From positions 56,521 through 120,520 of the forward strand of contig MU657278.1 in NCBI GenBank assembly GCA_026770575.1: a stretch of DNA of 64,000 nt, given 5' to 3'. The translations under genes were made by a program, and so were the position numbers. This stretch comes from Pelagophyceae sp. CCMP2097 (lineage: Eukaryota > Sar > Pelagophyceae). Positions 55,848 through 64,000 of the stretch are shown piece by piece. Numbering within the stretch: position 1 is the stretch's first letter; the number at the start of each line of letters is the position of its first letter. The notes under the pieces were generated by a model that was given only the letters and a program-made list of their open reading frames with translations, had not been told where the DNA came from and made no database searches.

Positions 55848-55940
55848 GACCCGGATTCGAACCGGCGTACCTTCATTTCACTTGCTAGGGGAATGGCTTA
55901 CGCGACGCGTGTCGTGGAAGAGCAGGGCGTGGACGAGCAG
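55848..55940. repeat. tRNA-like box plus dispersed GACGAGCAG repeat, copy B
   Basis: ACCCAGACCCGGATTCGAAC (reverse strand GTTCGAATCCGGGTCTGGGT, a good B box) followed within 50 bp by TTACGCGACGCGTGTCGTGG. The order is the same as at 42790-42955, so the two parts belong to one element. Confidence 0.75.
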
Positions 55941-55944
55941 TGAC

Positions 55945-56130
55945 AAGGAGTCCACCAGAGCTGAAGTAGATTTCCGTCAGAAAAGGGGACGCCGAGTATA
56001 CCTGGCGGAAGGAGGAAGTCGGACGAGGTCGTTGTTTTTCGACACAAAGGATTTCACGCCACTCTCGAGGCTCCTTGTCACTGCGCATCGGCCTAGACTC
56101 TCGAAGAACACCGAAAATGAATTCAAAGAA
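55945..56130. other. No feature recognised
   Basis: Short interval between the dispersed repeat and the RT remnant. Overlapping short frames, nothing recognisable. Confidence 0.4.
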
Positions 56131-56706
56131 TTATGGGGATATTCGAATACACCAAACCCCTAACCCCATCGACCAGCGGCGACGCCGAGAGCGGAGCATC
56201 GGCGGGGACCCGATGCGACGCGGAGAGGCAGCAATGGGCCGACGAAGAAAAGGAAACAGAACAAGGACGTTTCCGGACGGTCCCGTGCTTTGTAGCTCTC
56301 CGCGACCAAAGAACAAAGTGCTCTCAAACCCGGGCACCGGGGGTGTCCCAGGTGGGTTGGGATACACAACTGCAAGGAGACGACGCTCCCAAGGACGCCG
56401 CATGATAGAATCATCAAAGAGTGAGAGGGCCTCCCTCAACTCCCCGCTACAGCGTTTCGAAGGAAGTCCAAGAACGAAGAAGAACGGGCGGAGCATATAA
56501 GTAACGTAGACGACAAAGAACAGCATCCCGACGTGCGCGGCGCGGCGGCAGCCGTGGACAGCGCACGTGATGGTGATGACGCCGCCCATCATCAAAGAGG
56601 CCACGTCGCCAGCGTAGCGTGGCCGAGATCGTGCGCAAAGTACCGTGGCCCGCAGCACTCCGAGGCCGTCGAAGGCCCCGAGGACAAGGCCAAACGACCT
56701 GGCCAT
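56131..56706 (-). other. Open frame downstream of RT remnant, unassigned
   Basis: A 191-codon minus-strand frame follows the RT fragment directly. It has no motif I can place and the plus strand is also open. It may be the decayed 3' part of the same element. Confidence 0.2.
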
Positions 56707-56707
56707 T

Positions 56708-57250
56708 TCAACGCCGGTCGAAGAAAGCCGTCTGCATGAGCCGCTCCCGCACCCTGCGCCGGAGAACGTGTTCGACGATGGACTCGCAATTCTCGATGAT
56801 CAAGTCTCGTGGAAGTAAAGTATACATGGACTTGACATCGCGTGTCATCAAGCGAAGCGAAGTGAAGTCAATGACACCTTGCGCCAGCAGCCGGCTGAGC
56901 AGGTCCAAATGCTGCCCGAACTCCTCGCAGCCGAGCAAGATCGGAGACCGGTCGACGACGACCCCGCCAGACGACAGCAGGGCGTCGTGCCACATGCGGT
57001 CCGTCACCGACATCACCGTGTTCAGAGCAGCGCCGAGGCATCTCGACAGCGGCGTGATGGCGAGCTTGGCACCTCAGCAGATCGGTCGGAACGCTAAGGG
57101 CTGCTTGAGGAACTTAACCTTAAAGTACAACGTCGCAATCCCGTCGTTTGGTAGGTCCCCAGCCGCCGTAGGCCCCACAGAAACGCATGCCGCATCAACA
57201 AACGTAGCAATATCCTCAGCGACCGCGAGAGCAGAAGAGCCCGCCACCCG
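56708..57250 (-). pseudogene. Reverse transcriptase remnant, Penelope-like
   Basis: One minus-strand frame, broken by a single TGA near 57065, contains IATLYFKVKFLKQPLAFRPI (the RT finger motif ending in F-R-P-I), then LSRCLGAALNTV, then LRLMTRDVKSMYTLLPRDLI, matching the D-V-x-S-x-Y-T-x-I-P motif of Penelope-like RTs. The downstream catalytic YxDD region was not found in the same frame. The 5' extension to 57538 is strongly hydrophobic and probably not part of the protein. Family placement rests on these two motifs only. Confidence 0.5.
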
Positions 57251-57259
57251 AACAAAGGT

Positions 57260-57840
57260 CGCGCGCGAGTGTTCCAAAAACGCCCAAGCCAAACGACAGT
57301 GAGCGTACTTGCAAACGAAGCAGAGGACGAGCAGGGCGTGGACGTGTAGAGGGGGAACGAGAAGGAGCCAAAGAAACATCTTTGGGGTGTTCTGCGAACC
57401 AGTTAACTCAAACAGAAAACAGAAAACAGAAAACAGAAACCCTGGAGCAAATAATCCAAACAGGGTGGATTGTAAGCAAGCAAACAGCAACATGCTAAAA
57501 CAAAGGAATTGAATCAAATCCAAAACAAAACCCGACAACCAGCACTTGGCCAGATTTTGGACCCTGGGTCATTAAGCCCAATCGAAACGTTTGATGCACC
57601 ACGCCCTAGGACAGACCGAGCCGTAGCCAACGCGCGTTCAAAAATCCCGTAGCCGGTCTGCGGACCCGTGGCCGCTCCGCGGAGCGTCAATTATTTTGGT
57701 ATCGGAAACTAATTTGGGTAAATATTGAGCTCCTGTAACCCGTAAATCCCAGGTAAATGCGAAAATGCAGGGACTTTATTTCAACCTTTTTGGTCCCGGG
57801 AAGGCCTTTGTCCAGCAGCGAGTACAAAGTGGCGTCTCCC
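57260..57840. other. No feature recognised
   Basis: AT-richer sequence with a short CAGAAAACAGAAAACAGAAA run near 57412-57440. No gene recognised. Confidence 0.4.
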
Positions 57841-57843
57841 AGC

Positions 57844-58280
57844 GCCGGTATCGCGCTGCCTAGGAATATTATGGCATCAAATGGCGAGCTCGGCGAGACC
57901 AACATGTGGGCCCAAGAAATTCCCAGAGAGCCGCCTGCGCGGAGAGAACGACCCTCGAGCTGAGGAACGCGGGGCTTACCGTTTCAAGCCAAAGCGGCGC
58001 CGGTGTTGCGCTTCCTAGGAATATGATGGTACAGAATGACGGGCCCGGCGAGCCCAACATGTGGGCCCAAGAAGTCTCGATGGGACCCCCTGCGCGGAGA
58101 GAACGACCCTCAAACGTGACGAACGGGGGCTTACCGTTTCAAAGCCGCAACGGCGCCGGTATTGCGCTGCCTAGGAATATGATGGTACAAATTGACGGGC
58201 TCGGCGAGACCAACAAGCGGGCCCAAGAAGTTCCAAGAGAGCTGCCTGGGCGAAGAGAACGACCCTCAAACGTGACCTGT
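57844..58280 (+). repeat. 155/156-bp tandem repeat, 2.8 copies
   Basis: Units start at 57844, 57999 and 58155 with GCCGGTATYGCGCTGCCTAG-type sequence. Unit 1 is 155 bp and unit 2 is 156 bp. Two copies on the plus strand read as a 52-residue peptide repeat (ALPRNMMVQ ... WAQEV ... RRERPSNVTNGG), but the first unit is one base short and both strands are open, so coding is doubtful. Confidence 0.85.
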
Positions 58281-59647
58281 GGTTCAACCTCCGGGTGCCG
58301 TTCCAAAACAGCGACGCCGGCGTTTGGTCGACTTTCGCCGGACAGGATCAGACACCAAGAGCGCGCGCTTGCGGCTGGTGCCCCTTTTAGCGCCAGGCGC
58401 GTCCTGTGCCAGCGCGGCACGGCTTTGCAATGAGCCCAGTTGTTACTGTCTTTTTGGAAATTCTCGAATCGATTGCTTAGGAAAAATAAGGTTATGGGCC
58501 TCCCAAAACCTGGCCTTATACAATTGATGAGAGTAAATGGCAATTTAAGAACCGGCTAAGCGAAAAAAACTCAGAGGCCCGGCGGCGCCGTTGTTTGCGG
58601 TTTTGACGCTGCCAGCGGACGCGCCTGGGTCCCCTCCACCCACCCCCAAATCGTGGCGTCCGCGGGGGACCTTTGTGAGAAATTCAGCATAGGCAGAGTC
58701 CGGACCGACCATCGGTTCTTTAAAAACACTTGGTCAGATAAAGAAAGCGGTTTTTAAAGAATGTTGGCAAGTGCAACGACCCAGGGCCTTTCGCCATTGC
58801 GCACCACTGCCCCCCCCTCCGAGCGTGTTTGGGGGCCTTATAGGGCGGGTCTGGGGCAGGGCTTGGCCCTGCCAAAGCAGCTGCGTCTCCGGCGCCCGAC
58901 TTGGGGCTGCAGAGGACGCGGAATCTCATAGGCTTGCGAAAACAAGCTAAAACGGGAACTAAATAAATCTTATCCTTAGAGTGATATTGAAACTTTGTTT
59001 CCTGACGTCGGAGAAGGGGCAAACCGACGGATTCGAGGCGAGAGGGACCCCCCCGTCTCGAATCCGCCGATTTGCCCCTTTTCAGAAGAGGAAAACAAAA
59101 AGCTAAAATGTACGTCGTTTTCAATATAGCACCTTTCGACGTCACCGCAGGCGGCGGGGAGGGGGCACCGGCTGGGGATTCTTATGCATTATTCACACAG
59201 TTTTCGGCTGCGGATCCGCCTGGCTAGTCAGTTTCTTCGTGGGCGCCACCTCTGAAGTGATGCCTACCTCAAAATGGCCTAGACGCGGCCGAATGAAAAA
59301 AATAAGCTCGCCACGCGATTCTACGCCCAAAACTACCCAAGAGGTGCATCAACCTCCCAGCGAATTCAGGAGCGCAACACCGCGGCCCGGGCAGCCAACA
59401 TTCTAAAAAACGCTCTCTTAAGAACCGGGCCCCTGGAGCCGGATAATATCCCAACAAGGGATTTAATGGATTTTAATTGGGTCTTATAAATGCCTTATTG
59501 AGATATCGAGCGTCGTTTGTCGATTTTTTCGTCGGTTCTAACATTGACTAGGTTCTTAAATTGACCTCAACACTATTAGTCCTAAGGATTTCAAAGTTCA
59601 AAAACGCCGAATTTTAGAATTTTTCTTCTTCTGATCTTTTCGGCTCT
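58281..59647. other. No gene recognised; one hairpin
   Basis: Mixed composition. Frames up to 141 codons on the minus strand (58720-59145) have no known motif and include the hairpin at 59013-59083. Confidence 0.4.
59013..59083. repeat. Hairpin with about 29-bp arms
   Basis: Arms 59013-59043 (GAAGGGGCAAACCGACGGAT...) and 59055-59083 pair with few mismatches around an 11-nt C-rich loop. Confidence 0.8.
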
Positions 59648-59648
59648 A

Positions 59649-59836
59649 GGAAGCTCCTCCCTCAATTGGATTCTGCTCCATATTGGATTCGGAATGGCCA
59701 ATGAGCGGGCTTGAAAATGCAATTTGTTCAGAAAAGCATTTTTACACCAATCCAAGAGCTTCAAAAGTGTGAAAAAATTCAGAAGAAGGTTGGAATCCAA
59801 TAGGGGATCCTGAATCCAATAGGGGGAATGACTTCC
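59649..59836. mobile_element. MITE, intact, TA target site
   Basis: 188 bp with imperfect terminal inverted repeats (GGAAGCTCCTCCCTCAATTG... / GGAAGTCATTCCCCCTATTG... on the reverse strand), each containing two copies of an ATTGGATTC-type motif. It is flanked on both sides by TA, the target of Tc1/mariner-type transposases. Internal sequence matches the 28347-28834 copy. Confidence 0.85.
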
Positions 59837-60151
59837 TAAGTGAGCGTCTCGAGATCTAAAACGGTGACAACAACGTCGATTGAGGCCGAGATTGGAGCGG
59901 TGACAAGGCCTCGAGGTGATCTACAATGGCCAACTCAACGACATGCCAGCGCGAGCCGGCAGAGCGGCGAGCGAAAAAGCGGCGAGCGAAAAAGCGAATA
60001 TTTTTATAGACCATCAATCTAGACCATCTATCTACAAAATAAGGTCTTTCTATAAATTGGAAAACTTACGACAGCAACACTTGACATCCAACCACTTATT
60101 GATACACCATAGGCTCCCTGCGGGAGCCTGAATGGAGTGCATCCTTTAAAA
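59837..60151. other. 3' flank of TPR gene
   Basis: About 300 bp with a direct repeat of GCGGCGAGCGAAAAA near 59970-59995. The 3' UTR of the minus-strand TPR gene is expected here. No other feature. Confidence 0.4.
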
Positions 60152-62275
60152 TTAGTAGGGATACTTCGCGCCTTGCCGCATTTGGTCGAGCTGGCTGCGG
60201 TACATCCATACCTTGTTGTCTCCCAGCCGCACCTTGATCGCCAGCAACCGTTCTTGCAAGGGCAGCGCCGCGTCGAGGCGGCCAAGGCGCCACAGCAGCA
60301 GCGCGAGGTTGTTCAGCGACACCGCGACGTCCGGGTGGTCCCGCCCGAGCTGCTTCTCCTTGATTACAAGGCCGCGGCGGTAGAGCGGCTCGGCGGAGTC
60401 GAGCTTGCCCTGCGCCTTCAGCAGCAACGCGAGGTTGTGCAGCAACGGCGCGACGTCCGGGTGCTCCGGCCCGAGCTGCTTCTCGCGGATCTCGAGGGCA
60501 CGGAGGTAGAGCAGCTCGGCGGCGTCGAGCTTGCCCTGCGTCTTCAACAGCAATGCGAGGTTGCCCAGCGAAATCGCGACTTCCGGATGGTCCGGCCCGA
60601 GCTGCTTCTCCTCGAATGCGAGGGCGCGGCGGTACAGCGGCTCGGCGGCGTCGAGCTTGCCCTGCGCCTCCAGCAGCACCGCGAGGTTGAACAGCGACGT
60701 CGCGACGTCCGGGTGATCCGGCCCGAGCTGCTTCTCATCGATCTCGAGGGCGCGGCGAAAGAGCGGTTCGGCGGCGTCGAGCTTGCCTTGCGCCTTCAGC
60801 AGCAACGCAAGGTTGCCCAGCGACCCCGCGACGTCCGGGTGGTCCAGCCCGAGCTGTTTCTCCTGGATCTTGAGGGCGCGGCGGTGGAGCGGCTCGGCGG
60901 CGTCGAGCTTGCCCTGCGCCTGGAGCAGCCCCGCGAGGTTATTCAGCGCCGCGGCCACGAGCGGGTGGTCTGGCTCGAACTGCTTCTCGTAGATCTCGAG
61001 GGCGCAGAGGTAGAGCGGCTCCGCGACGTCGAGCTTGCCCTGCGCATCCAGCAGCAGCGCGAGGTTGTTCAGCGAAGTCGCGAAGAACAGGTGGTCCGAC
61101 CCGAGCTCTTTCTCGCGGATCTCGAGGGCGCGGCGAAACAGCGGCTCGGCGGCGTCGAGCTTGCCCTGCGCCTGCAGCAGCTCCGCGAGGTTGTTCAGGG
61201 CATGAGAGTACTCCACCGAGTCCTCGCCGTGCGCGGCCAGCGCCATGTCGCGTCGGCACTTTCGGACGAGGGTTAGGAGGTCGTACGAGGCGAGCTTCCA
61301 CAGAATGTCGTCCCAAGCTTCGAGCTCGGACTCGACCGGCGACAGTAAGGCGATCTCGACTGCGTCGGCGAGGCCCGCCGTCCCGTCGGTGTCGGCGAGG
61401 CCCGCCGTCCCGTCGCCGGCGATGGACTCGAGGACCTTCATGCGCTCGGCGACGACGATGAGGTTACCGGAGAAGTAAGTCCTAAAGTACTCGTAATAGA
61501 CGTGCGACTTCGCCTTGAACTCGAGGATCTGGACGAGGTGGATCTGGAGCTCGACGACCATGAACGTGCCGTCCGGCAGCCGGAGCCGCAAGTTGATGAG
61601 GACATCGCGGTACCCGTTGAAGGTTGGGTGCCGGAAGCGGTTCTTGATGCGGACGACAAAGACCTCGCCGGCCTCGACTGAGTAGCCCTCGAGGACGCGC
61701 TTGAGCACGGCGACGAGGGAGGCCTCGTCGCCGCAGACGATGGAGCCGCGCACGACGTCAACGAGGCGGGCTGCATCGCCACCGTACTCGTGCTTCGCCT
61801 TCTCCGTCGCGCGCTCCCGGCCCTTCAGGGGGGGCGCCGAGTAGGCGTGGTGGACCTTGTCTTCGCGGCCGTCGTCGCGCGCCTCGCGGAGCATCTCCTT
61901 GTCCGGGTCGAGGCCAGCGGCGATGACGACGCGCTTGCAGAAGTCGTCGAGCATCTCCTTGGCGGCGGGCGAGCGGAGGTAGAGCGCGGCGAGCTGCGCG
62001 TCGACGCCGGCAGCGGTGCCGCCGAGGTCTTGGAGGAGGATCGCGCCGTCGCCCACGTCGACAAAGGCCGCCGCGCCATTCGTCGGCATGAAGCCGGGCG
62101 CTGCCTTGTTGAGCTTGTCGCGCGTGTAGAGGAATCCCTTGAGGTTGCTGTAGAACGCCTCCGCCTCGGGGCTCGCCGCGGCGACGCGCAGGCCCCGCGC
62201 CGCCGCCGACCCGCTCATGTCGGCGCCCTCCCCGAAACTGTCGGAACACGCAAACGATTTTCGTGGTGACATCAC
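60152..62275 (-). CDS. RelA/SpoT-like domain plus eight kinesin-light-chain TPRs
   Basis: An intact 707-codon single-exon frame. Residues 1-150 are unassigned. Residues about 155-270 resemble a RelA/SpoT-type nucleotidyltransferase domain as seen in eukaryotic multi-domain proteins: LVDVVRGSIVCGD, then VRIKNRFRHPTFNGYRDVLI, then VELQIHL and KSHVYYEYFR (compare the family P-x-x-x-G-Y-R-S/D and V-E-x-Q). Residues 359-690 are eight 42-residue TPRs of kinesin-light-chain type (LNNLALLL-x-AQGKLDAAEPL, EKQLGPDHPDVA), a protein-binding solenoid. ATG 62275 is the first Met, but Met20 (62218, MSGSAAARGL) is more likely because codons upstream of it are AT-rich and unlike the rest. Residues 290-304 contain a short tandem (GTAGLADTD). 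Whether the nucleotidyltransferase fold is active is unknown. Confidence 0.93.
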   Translation of the reverse strand: MMSPRKSFACSDSFGEGADMSGSAAARGLRVAAASPEAEAFYSNLKGFLYTRDKLNKAAPGFMPTNGAAAFVDVGDGAILLQDLGGTAAGVDAQLAALYLRSPAAKEMLDDFCKRVVIAAGLDPDKEMLREARDDGREDKVHHAYSAPPLKGRERATEKAKHEYGGDAARLVDVVRGSIVCGDEASLVAVLKRVLEGYSVEAGEVFVVRIKNRFRHPTFNGYRDVLINLRLRLPDGTFMVVELQIHLVQILEFKAKSHVYYEYFRTYFSGNLIVVAERMKVLESIAGDGTAGLADTDGTAGLADAVEIALLSPVESELEAWDDILWKLASYDLLTLVRKCRRDMALAAHGEDSVEYSHALNNLAELLQAQGKLDAAEPLFRRALEIREKELGSDHLFFATSLNNLALLLDAQGKLDVAEPLYLCALEIYEKQFEPDHPLVAAALNNLAGLLQAQGKLDAAEPLHRRALKIQEKQLGLDHPDVAGSLGNLALLLKAQGKLDAAEPLFRRALEIDEKQLGPDHPDVATSLFNLAVLLEAQGKLDAAEPLYRRALAFEEKQLGPDHPEVAISLGNLALLLKTQGKLDAAELLYLRALEIREKQLGPEHPDVAPLLHNLALLLKAQGKLDSAEPLYRRGLVIKEKQLGRDHPDVAVSLNNLALLLWRLGRLDAALPLQERLLAIKVRLGDNKVWMYRSQLDQMRQGAKYPY

Positions 62276-63080
62276 TACAATTGTAGTCTGACGTCACTTG
62301 TTTGCAAGTTTTTGGGGCAATTGCGTGGGACTTAATAATATGGATTGCTTGCTTAAGATCCACCCTGGGTGGGGCTGTCCCATTAGGGTATAACCGGCTA
62401 ATCGGTTCCAAAGTCAGGATTCGATTAATTTGGCATACACGGACCCCGAGTGGAGTGGGCCCCCCTCTATGAGTGGGCAATTACAGTGTTATGGATTATG
62501 GGGCACAGTAATTACTGGGTAATTGCATTTCACCGCGAATTTCAGAGTGATTGGAAGCTCATATTTTCAAAAGCGCTGATTCGGGTTGCGATGGGTCTTG
62601 GTACGTAGGGGGGCTCTGCCGGGGCTGAGAACCTGGCTTGCAAGCTCGAAGACGAGGCGTTTTAGCGGCTTCCAAGATACGAATTTTGGCGACATCCTGT
62701 GAGCCTGATATTGTAGCGGGAAATATGTTTTTCACTCTTGAGGGGTAGGATTAAAAGGTTTAATGGGTTTGTATGAAGAAACATAGGAGCTAGCAGGGTG
62801 CCTACGGCCTCCTAGCTCCATCCCCCTGTAACCTGCAGCGGCTATGACGTGTGAATCTACCATTTAAAACTCGCCTAAATCGTTTAGCGACGAACTGCTG
62901 TGGCCTTTTTAGGTGTCTTCCTCACGCAGACGCCCGGGAGCTGCGGCAACGACGGGCTGCTCGAAGCCGGCGGACGCCCACACGACGAGCCAGAGGAAGA
63001 CGTCGCCGACCTTGCCTTGTAGTGGAGACTCTCTGACACACGTCGCCTAAAAACGCATTTCCTTGCTTTGGTCAAGGTTC
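62276..63080. other. 5' flank of TPR gene, mostly empty
   Basis: AT-richer flank with the presumed promoter of the TPR gene. A short inverted repeat (CTACAATTGTAG) sits at 62275-62286. A weak exon candidate at 62930-63022 is listed separately. Otherwise I see nothing. Confidence 0.4.
62930..63022 (+). CDS. Possible terminal exon (weak)
   Basis: After a CTTCCTCACGCAG acceptor, 30 codons of GC3-rich sequence (TPGSCGNDGLLEAGGRPHDE...) end at TAG 63022. The codon style matches the local genes, but no upstream exon was identified. Confidence 0.25.
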   Translation, partial: TPGSCGNDGLLEAGGRPHDEPEEDVADLAL

Positions 63081-63189
63081 AACGACACAGGTGGATGACT
63101 TTCTCGGCAAATATCGGTCGATACTATCGACGGAAGTCCCGGCAAATGCCGACTGAGAATCGGCGATATTCGACTTTTTTGCAACGTAA

Positions 63190-63300
63190 ATATCTCAATA
63201 AAGGCAAATTAAGGATTTTATCAAATCATTATTGAGAAAATTGTAAAATAAACATAAATAAGATTTGATTAAATCTTAAAGTTGCCTTTATTGGGATATT
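63190..63300. repeat. AT-rich inverted repeat
   Basis: Arms 63190-63227 (ATATCTCAATAAAGGCAA, TTTTATCAAATC) and 63261-63300 are imperfect reverse complements. The flanks on both sides carry repeated GGCAAATATCG motifs (63107, 63333, 63394), suggesting a small transposable element. Confidence 0.75.
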
Positions 63301-63599
63301 AAAGTTGAGAAGCATGGTATTTTTAATAATTCATCGGCAAATATCGACGAAAATCACGGCAAATACCGACGATTATCATTTCGGCAAAAAACCCGGCAAA
63401 TATCGATCGACTCTATGCATGGGTGTCGTTGAACCTTGGCTTTGGTACGCTCTTTGCGCGCTTCTTCTCCCCGACGACGGCGCCGTCACACAGGATACGT
63501 ACAACACGACGCAAACAAAATTCCCAGCATGTTTTTAAGGTCCTTATTCATTATTTGGCTGGGTTTTAAATGGTATTATACGGTAAAAACGGTATAATA

Positions 63600-63821
63600 C
63601 TATTTGGGTTTTAAACATCCTGCTGCGATATAGCCTGATGCCCGACCAAGCGCACCGTTTACCGCCCAGCCGACGAACACCTGGCCGCGATACGGCGCCT
63701 GGAGCAGGTGCGCCACGTAGGCCGGCACCTCGTGCTCACGGTACTTCGCGTTCATCCACTTTACCAGGTGGCCCCTCGGCAAGGCCGTGTCTGCCAATCG
63801 CGCTTCCCTTGGGCCCGCCAA
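63600..63821 (-). CDS. Possible exon or partial gene, unknown
   Basis: A 73-codon minus-strand frame with a protein-like stretch (HLVKWMNAKYREHEVPAYVA, HLLQAPYRGQVFVGWAV) and a potential donor GCG|GTAAAC near 63652. No family recognised. The start Met is uncertain because the frame could begin as an internal exon. Confidence 0.3.
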   Translation of the reverse strand: MAGPREARLADTALPRGHLVKWMNAKYREHEVPAYVAHLLQAPYRGQVFVGWAVNGALGRASGYIAAGCLKPK

Positions 63822-63844
63822 GAAGCGAGGTTAATTCCGGGGTA

Positions 63845-63985
63845 ATTTACAGGCCCTCGGTAAAGCGGATCTGCTCCCCTGGGCATAAGTCAGTGACAGA
63901 CGGTGTCTTATTTTCATGTCAACAGCCGCTCCTTGATTGCAGTCTCGGCTGCCTCTTGGATCAAGTGGTTATCTCACCCCCTGTA
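63845..63985 (-). repeat. Dispersed repeat (GGAGCGGCTGTTGACATG), copy C, truncated
   Basis: On the minus strand: GGGGTGAGATAACCACTTGA, GCAGCCGAGACTG, GGAGCGGCTGTTGACATGAA, GACACCGTCTGTCACTGAC. It lacks the right part that contains TATATAAA in copies A and B. Confidence 0.8.
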
Positions 63986-64000
63986 ATTACCGTAATTTAC

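Noticed and set aside
57074..57538. Multi-pass membrane protein on the minus strand
   Set aside because: The hydrophobic N-terminal part is antisense to an A-rich CAGAAAACAGAAA run and is fused to RT motifs; likely a compositional effect.

Overview
The window is GC-rich nuclear DNA from a microbial eukaryote. It has spliceosomal introns, GC3-rich exons, introns of 43 nt up to more than 7 kb, and several retroelement classes. The gene set (20S proteasome alpha subunit, VHS-GAT adaptor, exostosin-type GT64 glycosyltransferase, WD40 protein, RelA/SpoT-like plus kinesin-light-chain TPR protein) and a frequent GTGCGN 5' splice site would fit a unicellular alga such as a pelagophyte or haptophyte. 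The species is an inference and is not fixed by the sequence. No prokaryotic operon, CRISPR array or rRNA was seen. Two assembly gaps are present (40567-40606 and 52184-52629).

Layout. 1-850: AT-rich with two near-perfect palindromes. 850-4732 (+): a decayed retroelement with a reverse transcriptase (F-V-D-D motif), broken by at least three frame changes and two stops. 5745-12559 (-): a VHS-GAT protein ending in a clathrin-box-like motif, with introns full of short repeats. 12560-12667: a 108-bp divergent promoter interval. 12668-27066 (+): a GT64 gene whose exons lie far apart in repeat-filled introns. 27067-34460: mostly unassigned, with a TA-type MITE, a tRNA-like repeat, hairpins and a few weak exon candidates. 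34461-38633 (-): a proteasome alpha subunit with a long Asp-rich tail. 38795-40720: a 1.9-kb inverted-repeat unit around a small two- or three-exon gene. 40738-42352 (+): the RT/RNase H end of a Ty1/copia element. 42590-44650: dispersed repeats and two fold-back elements. 46090-54559 (-): one WD40 gene split by a 7.3-kb repeat intron. 55180-58280: dispersed repeats, a Penelope-like RT remnant and a 155-bp tandem repeat. 59649-59836: a second MITE copy. 60152-62275 (-): an intact 707-codon RelA/SpoT-like plus 8-TPR gene. 62280-64000: hairpins, a partial repeat and weak exon candidates.

The dominant feature is a degenerate 13-bp unit (type GACGGTCCCTCTG / GAGACGGCCCCTC) with a 14-15-bp relative (type GGGACCTTGTCAC). 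Together they fill most introns of four genes. Because 13 bp is not a multiple of three and few stops occur, these blocks give long open frames on both strands with a 13-residue period; such ORFs are artefacts and are not listed as genes. Exons were found by protein-family resemblance plus splice-phase agreement, so boundaries are reasoned by hand and not supported by transcripts.
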